Origin: Zygnema cylindricum
Lineage: Eukaryota; Streptophyta; Zygnematophyceae; Zygnematales; Zygnemataceae
Direction: 5' to 3'
DNA length: 60,000 nt
Assembly (NCBI GenBank): GCA_037447655.1
Contig: JBBHKE010003562.1
Location: forward strand, 85,458 to 145,457
The notes beneath the pieces are model-generated. The model was given only the letters and a program-made list of their open reading frames with translations, was not told the DNA's origin and made no database searches. A program made the translations under genes and the position numbers. Position 1 is the first letter of the stretch, and each line of letters opens with the position of its first letter. Below, one piece after another: positions 1 to 10,504 of the stretch.

Positions 1-1994
1 GGAAAACATCGGCATGTCCTCGATACCACTCGGATTAAGAGAACGTGATGCATCCAAAAAGGACCGTTGGAAGGCTAGCTCACCATCTGAAAAACGGGGA
101 ACCACGGCCGCAAGAATAGGAGTGTCCCCAGCCAGAAAACGAGAGACAATACTGGAAGCAACAAGGCACTAACTTCCCAAATAGGCGGCTAGAGCAACAC
201 GCGTCGTCGAGAGTAAACCTTAACCGCCAGTCAAGACAGGAAGAGAGGCTTGAATGCGTGCCGCAGGCCCAGACTCGCGATCAAAAGCTACACGGCCCAA
301 CAAACTGTGGAGGACATCCATAAGACGATCGTCGAAAGCAGAAAGTGAGGACACAAAAGATGGGGTGGGAGGGGAAGTGCGAGTAAGGTAGGAGGGCCGG
401 TGGGGGAAACATCGTGTCAGAAGAGCAAAGGCCACATGGGGATCAGAAAGGTGAAGAAGGTCCTCCACGTGGGACAAAATCTGTCTGAAGAGCGAAATCG
501 AGGAATTTCACGATGTATGGATCGGAACCAAGCGGGCAACCCAACACACGAATGCATTCGGAAGGAGGAGGGGTCTGAAAACCAAGAGGAGGAGTGAAAG
601 AAGGAGGAATAGGACGTGGGGACCAAACAAACACACTTCGAGGGCTGGACCGAAAGATTGAATTAGGCCAACCGAGCCTTGAAAAAGTTATAAGCTGGTA
701 TAACTTGGTCTGAATGACCAATAATGTGTGTGTCATCCGCAACTGAAGGGAAGAGGCAAGAAGGGTAAGAAGCAGCGGAAGCTCGGAGAGCATGGTAATG
801 GGTTAGGGCAAACAAGGGGCCCCCAATAGGATCGCCCTGACGAGTGCGAGTCGTGGAGGAAAGTGGGATCAAATCATCATCAGTGGAGAAAGAGAGGCTA
901 TTGCTCAGAGAATAAAAGGCTCTCACAAAAGGAAATATATGGACAATCGGGGAAGGTGCAGCCATAAGCTCCGAAAAAATGGCATTCCGATCCACTGTAT
1001 TAAAGGCATTAGAAACATCCATCTGGAGGACTAACCAATCCGGATGGGCATCTAACAAAGCCCGGATCCCGTGGACCACGACCTCACAACCCCCCGAGGT
1101 TGCCACTCCGAACTGATGAGGAGAGAAATAATCATGAAAATCGGGCTGGAGCTGGATACAGATCGCACGGGCCACCAATCGGTACAATACCTCGCCCACA
1201 GCAATAGGAGGGATTCCCCCATTGGGTTTGGTACAGCTACGAGGCGGGACGTTGTGAGGAGATCACAAATACGAGAAGGGACAATGCCAACCGTAATAAG
1301 AGAACATACTCGAAAAAACATATCAAAGCCCCGAGCACCAGAATTCGGAGGCAAAACGTAGCGAACTAACTCATAAACAGTGCTTGAAGGACCCCCAGCT
1401 GAAAGATGTGGAGAAGTCGTAAGGGCTTTAATTAAACAGTCTCGATCCAAAAGAAAACAGTTTGTCGTCTCGAAGGTGTGAATAGAGGGGGAACGAGGGG
1501 TAGGAGCTGGCGGATGAAGAGCTCGGAGAATCTCAACAGTCGCAGCAGACCGAGGAGCAAGATTAAATGGCTGGAGTGCTCGAACCGCTTGAGAGAGCTC
1601 ACCAACTCGGCCCAAATGTACCGCACGACGATAGAAGGATGGCACGTCTGAAGTCCGAGATGTACGACGTGGTGTGAAAGAAGCACTCGCAACTCGATCC
1701 TCGTGCTCGGCATGAAGGGCTCGCCAATCGCCTCGAAGGAATCGTCGACATCGAGCCATAGTTTCTCTGGCCCCGCTACCACCGCCACGGCCAGGTAAGA
1801 CTAGAACCCAAAGTGAGAACATGAAAAGAAGGTGCCAAGGTCCAACATCCTTGGGATCCGAATAAATATGGGACAAAGGAAGGTGGATGGCGTCCTATAC
1901 GATAATCCGCACAGCCATTGGAATTCGCGTGTATAACCGCGGACAGGGGGCCCCCAAATCATAAGCTCCGAGCACGTCTAAATCGCGCGCAAAT
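1..1994 (-). pseudogene. Decayed non-LTR-type reverse transcriptase, copy A (3' end runs off window)
   Basis: Minus-strand fragments in several frames read as one decayed element. First comes a conserved N-terminal region (LPGRGGGSGARET near 1770, then SFYRRAVHLGRVGEL near 1600). The reverse-transcriptase core follows at about 1200-660. RT box A is visible as QMDVSNAFNTVDR, the palm glycine region as RQGDPIGGPLFAL, and the catalytic ADD pair as VADDTHIIG, so the metal-binding aspartates are present. The C-terminal RT region continues to about 220 and leaves the window. Frameshifts and stops separate the blocks, so it cannot be translated as one protein. It lies head-to-tail behind copy B. The family resembles the RT proteins abundant in early plant genomes. 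Assignment to a named LINE clade is not possible here. Confidence 0.75.
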
Positions 1995-4720
1995 GCCCAA
2001 TCTTCGTGAGCTTGGATCAATTCCCCCCCATGGGAGCAACGAAGCAAATGGACGCCATCAGGCTCAAGAACACGACCACACGAGCAAACTAGAGAGCCAA
2101 GTGAAGGAGGATGAGGGAGGCAAAGGCAAATGAGAGGGCGGTGGTGAATTGAGGAGGCAAAAAATGTAGAGTGGATAGCATAGGTGTAGCGGAAAGCCAA
2201 GCCCCATAACCAGATCCACCACAAGAGAGAAGACAGGCACTCGAAGAATCAGAGGGAAGCGCCTCTAGAAGCTCGGTTTTAATGGTTACAACAACCTGAT
2301 CAAAAATTGACTATTGGACACGAGAAACAGAGTTTGTAACAAGGGTGCAAAGAACTTGCAAATCCACTAAAGCAGGAGGAGAAAGAGAACGTGACGCGTC
2401 CAATAAGAACCGGTGGAAGGCGAACATACCTTATGAAACCCGAGGGACCGGGGTGGCAAGAACGGGGGTGTCACGGACCAAGAAGCGAAAAACAAGAGTG
2501 GAGGGAAGAAGGCACCAACTTCCCAAATAGGCAGTGGGGGCAACATGGACAATTGATAGTAAACCCAATCCCCCCAAATTTGAAGGGTTGCTTGAATGGT
2601 TGCTTGAATGCATGCAGCAGGCCCAAGCTCGCGATCAAATGCCCCATGACCTAATAGCGTGTGAAGGACGTCCATGAGGCGATCAAGAGAGGAGACGAAC
2701 GTTGGGGTGGGAGGGGAATTTCGAGTAAGGTAAGATGGGTGGTGGGGGAAACACCTAATCAACAAAGCAAAAGCCACTTGGGAATTGGGAAGGTTAGAAA
2801 GGTCATTCAAATGAGACAAACCTATCTAAAGAGCAACATAAAGAAATTGGCTCACGAAAGTATTCGAACCAAAAGGGCAACCCAACATACGAATGCCATC
2901 GTTAGAAGGAGGGGCCTGAAATCCAACGGGGGGAGTAAAGGAAAGTGGAATATCTCGAGGGGACCAAATAACACACTTCGAGGGTTGGATAGAAAGGTTG
3001 AGTTCGACCAAATGACCCCCGAAGAAATTATATTTCCGCACGACTTTGTCCATTGGGCCAATAATATACGCAAAATCTGCAATCTAAGGGAAATGGCAAG
3101 AAGGGAAAGCGACAGCGTAAGCACGAAGAACTCGGTATTGGGTAAGGGTAAACAAAGGTCCTACAAGACGGTCGCCTTGACGGGTGCCCGTCAAAGGGAG
3201 AGGGACCAAATTACCATCAGAAGAGAAGGAAAGGTTGCTGGTCACAGAATAAGAAGCTCTCACAAAGGGGAAATAATTGGACAACTGGAGAAAAGGCAAC
3301 CATAAGCTCTCAAACAATGACACCCCGACACCGTATTCAAGGCGTTGGAAACGTAGACTTGAAGGACTAACCAATCCGGATATACATCCGACAAAGCTCG
3401 AATCCCATGGACCACGACCTCACAACCTCCCTGAGTGGCCTCTCTAAACTGACAAGGAGGAAAATAATCATAAAATGCTGGTTGGAGCTGGATACATATG
3501 GCAATTGCCACCAATCGGAATAACACATCTCCCTCAGTAATAGGGCGAATCTCCCCATTAGGTTTAGTTACAGCCACAAGGCGCGACTCTTTGAGAAGAT
3601 CACAGATCGAGGGGGAATGGAGCAATAAGAGATCATTCTCGAAAGAACACATCAAAACCCCGGGCATCTGACTATGGGGGCAAAACATTGGGAAATAACT
3701 CATTCACTCTACCCGATGGACCTCCCGTTGAGAGGTGAGGAGAATGGGTAAGGGCCTTAATGAAAGTCTCCCGATCTAGAATAAAACCCTCAAAAGGCTC
3801 AAAGGCGCGGATTGAAGGGGATAAAGGGGAGAAGGACCTCGATGGTGGAAGAAGACTGGGGAGCAGGGATGAACAGTTGGAGAGCCCCGACCGCTCGAGA
3901 AAGCTTACCAACTCGGCCCAAATGAACAGCTCGACGATAAGTGGACGGGACATACGGTCTAAATGGACCAAGCGGTGTGAAAAATGCACTGGCCACTCAA
4001 TCCTCATGCTCGACGTTGAGGGCCTTCCAATCCTCATGCTCGGCGTCGAGGGCCTTCCAGTCACCACGAAGGAATCGGTGACAACACGCCATAGTTTCTC
4101 TAGCCCCACTACCACCTCCACGACCTGGTAGGATTAAGACCCAAAGAGAGAACATAGGAATATTGTGCCAAAGAGCAATGTCCGTAGGATTGGAAGATAT
4201 GTGGGACAAGGGGAGGTGTAGGGCATCCTGTACTAATGTCCGCACGACTATACAAGTGTACAACCGCCGACGAGGGGATCCTAAATTATATACACCCCCA
4301 AGACATGTAAGTCACAGACAAAATCACAGTCTGCTGTAGGGCCGGACAGAAGTGTTGTCGAAGATGGTTGAGGAAAGATACTAGAGTAAAGACCACCGAA
4401 GGCCACACAATGCTGACAACTCCGTGTATGGCGGGCGCAACCGACACTGCCCGGAAAATGGTTATGAAACCTAAGGCATTTCAAACGTGTAGAGGTTGGT
4501 TTACGCGGTTTGGGTGGTGGTGGGGGAGGGAGAAGGGGAGAATAAGTGCTTCCGGACATGGTCAATAAGTCAAAGAAGAGCGATGGTAAACCATTTGAGT
4601 CCACTGGAAGAAAAAGGGGTGGCAATGCCAAAAAAAGAAAACTACACCGCTCATCATTATTAGTGTTAATAACACTAATTCGATTGCGACTTTTTTCGCC
4701 CAAAATCACAAAATAAAGTG
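1995..4720 (-). pseudogene. Decayed non-LTR-type reverse transcriptase, copy B (near full length)
   Basis: This is a second copy of the same RT family upstream of copy A. Order on the minus strand: an N-terminal Cys/His cluster (CLRFHNHFPGSVGCARH then CQHC, about 4500); the GRGGGSGARET block (about 4110); YRRAVHLGRVGKL (about 3930); the RT core (3700-3080); the post-RT region (3050-2370); and a C-terminal zinc cluster CSCGRVLEPDGVHLLRC at about 2090-2040. The box-A Asp is lost (QVYVSNALN), and frameshifts fall in the palm, so this copy is more damaged than copy A. The exact border with copy A is approximate. GC content is higher than in the AT-rich sequence that begins near 4650. Confidence 0.7.
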
Positions 4721-5787
4721 AACAATGTTATTTAAGGGCGTGGGCTACAATCTGCCACACCTCCTTGCCCAAATTAAATTGAATTTCGCATTATCACTAA
4801 TAAATCTTTATCACTGATGAGCGGTGTAATTGAGGAGGGAAGCAACCAAGTAAGAGAAGGCGAACGAAACGAACACGTTGAAAAATGGAACATAAATCAA
4901 AGACACCCAAAGAGGCAAAAACCAGCAAAAGGAAGACACAAGAATACAGCTTTAGAAATTCTTTTGACCATTATTCAATGGACAAGCAATGACATATAGA
5001 CTTAGCCGAAAGTTTGGAGTTTATTTATTTTGGTAGGGAGTAATTGGCATTTGCTCAAAATTGAAAGTAATTACTTGAGTAAATATCTTGATTTATATGC
5101 AATTTCACACAATATGGCTTGGCATTTGATGGAAGTGATTGAAAAACTACATATGGGAGAAGTAAGAAAAATCAAAAAGAAATGGGTGCGATCGTTCGGC
5201 TTGTGACACTGATATCGTTTTTTGCTCCTGTTGTTTTTTTTTTGGAGACATTGTTTTGGCAAACTCTAAAACCCTAAAAAACCCTAAAAACCTTAAAAAA
5301 CCTAAAAGCCTTAAAAAAGCCTGGTTGACTATTGGAACTTTGCAAAATCCCGAACTATTTAAGGCAATTTATATCCCCCAATTTCAAACCAAAAAAAAAA
5401 AAAGGTGAAGCACAACAAGAGAAAAAACGACTCCATCGAAAAACCATCAAATGGTGACTATCTTAAACTTTCCAAAAAATCCTAAACTCCACAATTAAGG
5501 GAGTTTTAAACCCTAACCATTAAACCCCAGAAAGAAAAAAAAAGGAAAGAAGAACAAGAAAAAGAAAAAAAGCCAAAACATGTCTATGTCACTAGGATAA
5601 AATTTGCTCGGCTTGTCATCTACGATTCTAAATACTAACTTGTCAAGCTTCACTTTTTTGTCTCATCGAAAAATATCGCGAGACTCCAAAACAATCTCTT
5701 TATTTCAATACAAAAACCGGAAAAAACGGAAAAACGTTGGGAACAACGGAAAAAAACAAGAACATCTCCTCAAACTATTGATCACCT
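4721..5787. other. AT-rich spacer, no gene recognised
   Basis: Long A-runs and short non-homologous reading frames only. The part next to 5788 is presumably the 3' untranslated region and terminator of the IPP isomerase gene, which is read leftwards. I see no further coding homology. Confidence 0.5.
5264..5325. repeat. Degenerate telomere-like CCCTAAA tract
   Basis: Consecutive AAACCCTAAAAAACCCTAA-like units decay into CCTTAAAA and CCTAAAAG. They resemble the plant telomere repeat CCCTAAA. This is a short interstitial tract, not a telomere. Confidence 0.5.
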
Positions 5788-7223
5788 TCACAACCTATGA
5801 ATGGTTTCCATGTCGACCGCTTCTTTAAGAGTCCCTTTTTCCATTTGGTCCCACCAATCGAAGAGAAATTTGTCGACAACCAATCGAAACCAAGGAGAAA
5901 GTTTCACATTGTCATCATTCGCATCCGCTTTTCTAACAAGTTCTCGAAGCTCCTCTCGATTTACGAACCTCACATCCTCCACTTCTTCAGGATTTGGTAC
6001 CAGTTGAACGTCCCGTTTGAGAAAGAGAAGATAATCGACTAAAAGAAGTGAGGATTTACACACCCACATTCACGAACCAATCAGGAAAGAGATTATAATC
6101 GACTAAAAGAAAAGAGGATTTACACACCCACATTCACGAACCAATAAGGAAAGAGATTATAATCGACTAAAAGAACAGAGAAGAGAAGGATTTACACACC
6201 TATATTCATGAACCAATCAGGAAAGAGAAGATAATCGACTAAAAGTAGGGAGGGATTACACACCCACATGTATGAACCAATCAGGAAAGAGATTATAATC
6301 GACTAAAAGTCGAGAGGATTTACACACCCACATGTACCAACCAATCAGGAAAAAGATTACAATGGACTAAAAGAAGAGAAAATTTACACACCCACATTAC
6401 GAACCAATCAGAAAAGAGATTATAATCGACTAAAAGTGGAGAGGATTTACACACCCACGTTTATGAACCAGTCAAGAAAATATAATGAAGTGACTCGGTA
6501 ACAAATTAGCTGTACAACAGTAGTATTTAACTGAAAAATATATACCAAAAACATGTACTAGTATGTTACTGGAAAAAAACATACGAGTATTCATTATATG
6601 AGCAGTGCTGTATTGATATTAGGTCCACGTTTTTTAACGTCTAAAAAACTCTTTTTTTCTTAAAAAGGACCAGTTGAATAAAAATAAGACTTTCACTGTC
6701 CCATATTCTGATGAAAAAATCAACCAATCGTGCACGGAAAATAATGAGTTCAAAAGACAGAAAAAACATTAAATCCAAGACAGGGCGTAGTGTCTCCATG
6801 ATTATTGTGCTAAAAAATAATAATAACAAAAAAAAGGGATCCAACAAAATAAGTTCAGAAACGATTTTTTAAAAAGTAACAACAATGCAATCACTAAACC
6901 GGGACAAAATCCAATATGTAATCATTCTTTCGGAAACTGAAAAAAAAAAAAAAATTATAAAAAAAAAAAAAAACCACTCATGAGCAAAAACCAGTGGTGA
7001 TGCAAAATCTAATAAGAATACTAATAAATAATAAGAAGATAGTAATAATAACAACAATGATAATAAAAAGATAAACAGGACGGACCTTCATGTTCTCCCC
7101 ATTTCCCATTTGAAGGAGCCTTATAGTGAATTCTTCCCAGACATGTGAAATCATTCACGGGGGCGTCTTCTGTAACAATACCGAGCTCATCGAAAAGTTT
7201 CCTTTGGCCGGCATTTTTTACAC
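5788..7223 (-). CDS. IDI: Isopentenyl-diphosphate delta-isomerase, last two exons only
   Basis: Two exons of a plant-type IPP isomerase, which interconverts IPP and DMAPP in isoprenoid synthesis. Exon 7223-7086 encodes a block with KLFDELGIV and GKWGEHE. It ends GAAG at a GTCCGT donor. Exon 6038-5788 starts after CTTCTTTTAG, restores the frame (GEHE-VDYLLF) and runs through PNPEEVEDV, LSPWFRLVVDKFLF and METIHRL to TGA. The metal-binding E-x-E of the Nudix fold is present (EHE). The exon with the catalytic cysteine and everything N-terminal is absent. Upstream of 7223 is a plausible AACAACAG acceptor and 96 bp of intron-like sequence, then the LTR at 7320. No missing exon is recognisable elsewhere in the window. 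The two exons themselves are free of stops and match the family well, so this is either a gene with a transposon-filled intron, a recent 5' truncation, or a misjoin. Confidence 0.85.
6035..6479 (-). repeat. 64-bp minisatellite carrying copies of the IDI splice acceptor
   Basis: Seven occurrences of CTTTTAG|TC(G/C)A (minus strand) lie at 6035, 6099, 6163, 6235, 6299, 6363 and 6426, spaced 63-72 bp. The 6035 copy is the real acceptor of the last IDI exon. The other six repeat the polypyrimidine tract, AG and about 20 bases of exon start. They then diverge into a shared segment (CTGATTGGTTCGTGAATG). The array therefore arose from the exon border. Confidence 0.85.
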
Positions 7224-7319
7224 CTGTTGTTATTCACACAAACACAAAACAAACAAGACTTCCTGTAAGTTAGAAAGATGCTCCACAAACACTATCAAGC
7301 TGTCATATAGTCTAACACC

Positions 7320-8377
7320 TGTTGAATTTGGAAATCTTTAGTTCAGTAGATAGAGCTGTGAGGAGGGATTAAGGACTTAGAATATTTTGGGAAATGAAAA
7401 CCTGTAATACTTACCTCAAATAGTGTTACAGTAACAGAAGGTTAAGAGAGTGTACTGTACGGCCAGTTGGACACGCGTCGCCAGGAAAAGGGTGTTGCAG
7501 GTTTCACGGAGTAGCGCCGATGACCGCTTACACATGTCGGGCGATTAACGAGCGGATTGACAGAATCGGACGGACGGAATGCAAGCCGTTTATCTGGGAA
7601 TGTATGGTACGGACAGCCATGAGGTACTATGATGGACATCAAATTGACGGACGCGATTCACGAGGGACCACAAGTGACGAAGCACACTTGTACGGAATCA
7701 GGTGCTTCGTACTACACGACGACAGTCAACCGGATGCTACCGACCACTGCTGACTAAGCACCAGGAACATTAATGTACGGTCTTCTATTTGTAAATACCT
7801 AAAAACAAGGTTTTGTAGTTTAGCCAATTTAAAATAGTGTCGCACTGTTCTGATTTAGAGAAATGGCAAAATTAGGTTTTGGAAGTACTCTTAGAATAGT
7901 AAAGTGCAGTTTTAGTACTTTGTCGTAGCATAGAACAGTAAAATAGTACAGTTGCTTAAATTAGTGTGACCAGTAGATACTCACTGTGAGTATATAATTT
8001 AGGACTTAGACAAATTGTAATTATCCAAGTCTTGGGATATTAATCATCTAAGGCAGTTTTTGTGAATCTGCAGAGTGAATATCTTATGGTTGACTGGATC
8101 AATTGAGCTGAAACTTTGAGGATTGTTTCTACACTGTGTTTTCTACTGTTATGTAGAATTTGAGACTGCTTAGATCACTAAGTTGCATTCTGTTACATTT
8201 TGAAGTTGGCTGTTGAGTAGGGTGCTTGATAGCTTCTGTGCTAAATGTCTACTTCCACTACTACTGCTGTTGGTTCGGTGCCTGATAGCTTCTGTGTTAA
8301 ATGTCTACTTCCACTACTACTGCTGCTACTACTACTGCTGCTGGTTCTCCTCCTACTACTGTGGTTGTAGAACAACA
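7320..8377 (+). repeat. Copia 5' LTR (1058 bp) overlapping the gag start
   Basis: It starts TGTTGAATTTGG and ends GTAGAACAACA, giving terminal TGTTG/CAACA. The same ends bound the LTRs at 16266-17239, 20540-21431, 25731-26613 and 57416-58444. The gag ATG at 8301 is inside the LTR. A ~55-bp tandem duplication (about 8220-8320) puts a second ATGTCTACTTCC at 8246, out of frame with gag. This duplication is absent from the other LTRs. Confidence 0.85.
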
Positions 8378-9066
8378 GGTTATGGGCCTTTCGTCAAGAA
8401 TTCCCATATTCAATGGCCAAAAGTATGCATACTGGGCGGCGATGGTTGAGTCAACATTTGAAACTGCTGATTTATTGGGGGTCTTGGATGGTACTTTAGC
8501 TGAATCAGATCCAAGCTGGGCGAAGAAAAAATCACTGGCGCGAAACAATCTGATCAATCTGATTCTGTGCATTTCAGAGAATCTGGTTATGTCTCGGCTG
8601 AAAATGAAGAAAGCAAAAGAAATCTGGGAATCACTAAAAAACTGCGTTTGAAAAATCAAATGTCCAGGAGGAACTTTTGGTGGCTGAAAAAATTTGGGAC
8701 TATAAATACTGCGGGGGGAGTATGGTAGAGTATTGTGATAACTTTCGTGCTCTTATTGATGCACATTCGTCTGCTGGTGGCTCATTTCCTGAATTTCAGC
8801 AGGCAGCTTTACTTGTTAGAGGTCTTCCTAGTGATATGAAAGGAGTGTCTGTTCAGCTGAAAAGTCATGATAAGTCTAGCTGGACGTTTCAGTTAGCATA
8901 CAATCTGATCCTAGAAGAAGAATCAACTATTAAAATACTTCATGGAGAGAGAAAGGTAGAAGCTTTGAACACAGATTTTGACAGAAGACCTTTACTTAAT
9001 CAGAACAAAAATCAGGATAGGAATCAGAATCAGAATCAGGTTAATCAGTATAATAATAGGCCTTAA
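8301..9066 (+). pseudogene. Copia gag, frameshifted
   Basis: Gag starts at ATG 8301 (MSTSTTT...VVVEQQ) inside the LTR and continues through the PBS into VMGLSSRIPIFNG and KYAYWAAMVE, a typical copia gag opening. The frame is lost near 8640 in an A-run, where one extra A gives a stop at 8649. Homology resumes in another frame from 8677 (KIWDYKYCGGSMVEYCDNF) to a double stop at 9064. A CCHC knuckle (CFYCSEKGHG then C) follows at about 9090-9140 in a third frame. An alternative start is the ATG within the PBS at 8381. Gag would form the virus-like particle. Confidence 0.85.
8378..8388 (+). promoter_or_regulatory. Primer-binding site, half-tRNA initiator-Met type
   Basis: GGTTATGGGCC directly follows the LTR end CAACA. 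It is complementary to the anticodon region of initiator tRNA-Met (GGCCCATAACC), the same kind of internal tRNA priming known for Drosophila copia. It is read in frame as V-M-G of gag. Confidence 0.75.
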
Positions 9067-9099
9067 TAGACAGTCTACGACAGTCTACTACTTGCTTTT

Positions 9100-10494
9100 A
9101 CTGTTCTGAAAAAGGACATGGATACAGGTACTGTTCAAAGCTGAAAAAGGCAAATGAAACAGGTTTATATCGACCAGGCTGGCAGCAGAGCCCATATCAT
9201 AAGGGCTTTTCTGGGAACTCTTCTCGGGGAAATGCTCTCTTCTCAAGTTCTGCAACTGAAGAAGATAATCCCTTGTCTTATGCTGAAGGAGAAGAAGCAG
9301 AATTATTCGCAATGGCGGCAGCTATGGAAGGTCAAAAAGATACAGGATGGATAATGGATAACGGAGCTTCGGCACACATGTGTTGGAACAAATCCAGTTT
9401 TTCAAACCTCAAGGCGACACCTCGTAGGAACATCTACTATGCCTCCGGCATGAGTGTGCAAACTTCAGCTCAGGGTGATGTATCTTTAATGGTAGATGTG
9501 GGGGGAAAGTCTGTAGAAAGAACTCTCCACAATGTGCTGTATGTACCAGAGTTCAAAAAGAATCTATTTTCTACTTCTTTGGTAGAGAGCAAAGGCTTTG
9601 ATGTAATTCTCAAAGGAGGCAGACAGGTTGTTAACAAGTTAGGTAAAGTTGTAGTGACAGGCAGTAGGGATGCAAGCAAGATGTATAGGATGAATATGGA
9701 TGAATACCGAGAAAAGGATGTTCTCTATTCCGGTGTGTCATCTATCAATGAATTATGGCATAAGAGATTAGGACATGTTAATTATGATAGTCTACAAAAG
9801 ATGGTGAATGCAGGAAAGGTTAAGGGTGTTTCTCTTACTTCTCAACCTGTGAAATCATGTGATGGATGCTCACTTGGAAAGATCCACAGATTACCTTTTC
9901 CACAGCAATCTGACCACAAATCGGACAAAGTTTTGCAAATTATCCACTCGGATGTTCTTAGACCTTCACAAGTACCATCAGCTGGAGGGGTCCACTATAT
10001 GGTTACATTCACTGATGACTATTCAAGGTTAACAAAAGTTTACTTCATGCATCATAAGAGTGAAGTGTTCACACACTTCAAACACTGCAAGGCATGGGCA
10101 GAGAAGCTTCATGGAGTTCCAATTTTGGTACTAAGATCGGACAACGGAGGAAAATATACTTCAAAGGAATTCGAACAATTTCTCCTCCAGGAAGGTATCA
10201 GTCATAATCTGACAGTTCCATACACACCGGAACAGAATGGTGTGTCTGAAAGATTAAATAGAACTGTAACAGAAAGTGCTAGATTTGCTAGATCAATGCT
10301 TGCAGAGAAAGGTCTAGATCTGAAATTCGGGGCTGAAGCACTCAATTGTGTGGTTTATATTAAAAACAGAATTGCATCTCGATCGGTTAAAACTACACCT
10401 CATGAACTGTGGACAGGGATAAAACCGGATGTTAGTCACTTTAAAGTATTTGGCAGCAAATGTTTTGTCTTAGATACCTCACAAAATATATGGA
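9100..10494 (+). pseudogene. Copia pol: protease and integrase (truncated by gap)
   Basis: The open frame 9273-10494 begins with the protease motif WIMDNGASAHM, where the usual DSG/DTG is DNG. It then has the integrase zinc-binding region (ELWHKRLGH, CDGCSLGKIH) and the integrase core. The catalytic triad is visible as HSD (IIHSDVL), RSDNGGKY and QNGVSERLNRT. The normal GP after HSDV is RP here. The reading stops at the N run. No RT is joined to it. Confidence 0.85.
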
Positions 10495-10504
10495 NNNNNN
10501 NNNN
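10495..10504. other. Assembly gap (10 N)
   Basis: Ten N bases fall between the copia integrase and a satellite array. The true distance and adjacency are unknown. Confidence 0.99.

Larger units (their letters stand above)
7320..10494 (+). mobile_element. Ty1/copia retrotransposon copy 1, 5' part, ends at scaffold gap
   Basis: Order: 5' LTR 7320-8377, primer-binding site 8378-8388, gag, protease and integrase, then the N gap at 10495. RT and RNase H are missing. Gag precedes protease-integrase as in Ty1/copia. Reading is broken by a frameshift near 8640 and stops near 9065. The final 332 bp are identical to part of copy 2. Confidence 0.9.

Noticed and set aside
5264-5325. Telomere or chromosome end
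   Set aside because: Only a short, degenerate tract within ordinary sequence.
5797-6042. Plus-strand frames opposite the IDI exon
   Set aside because: Antisense shadows of the conserved minus-strand exon.
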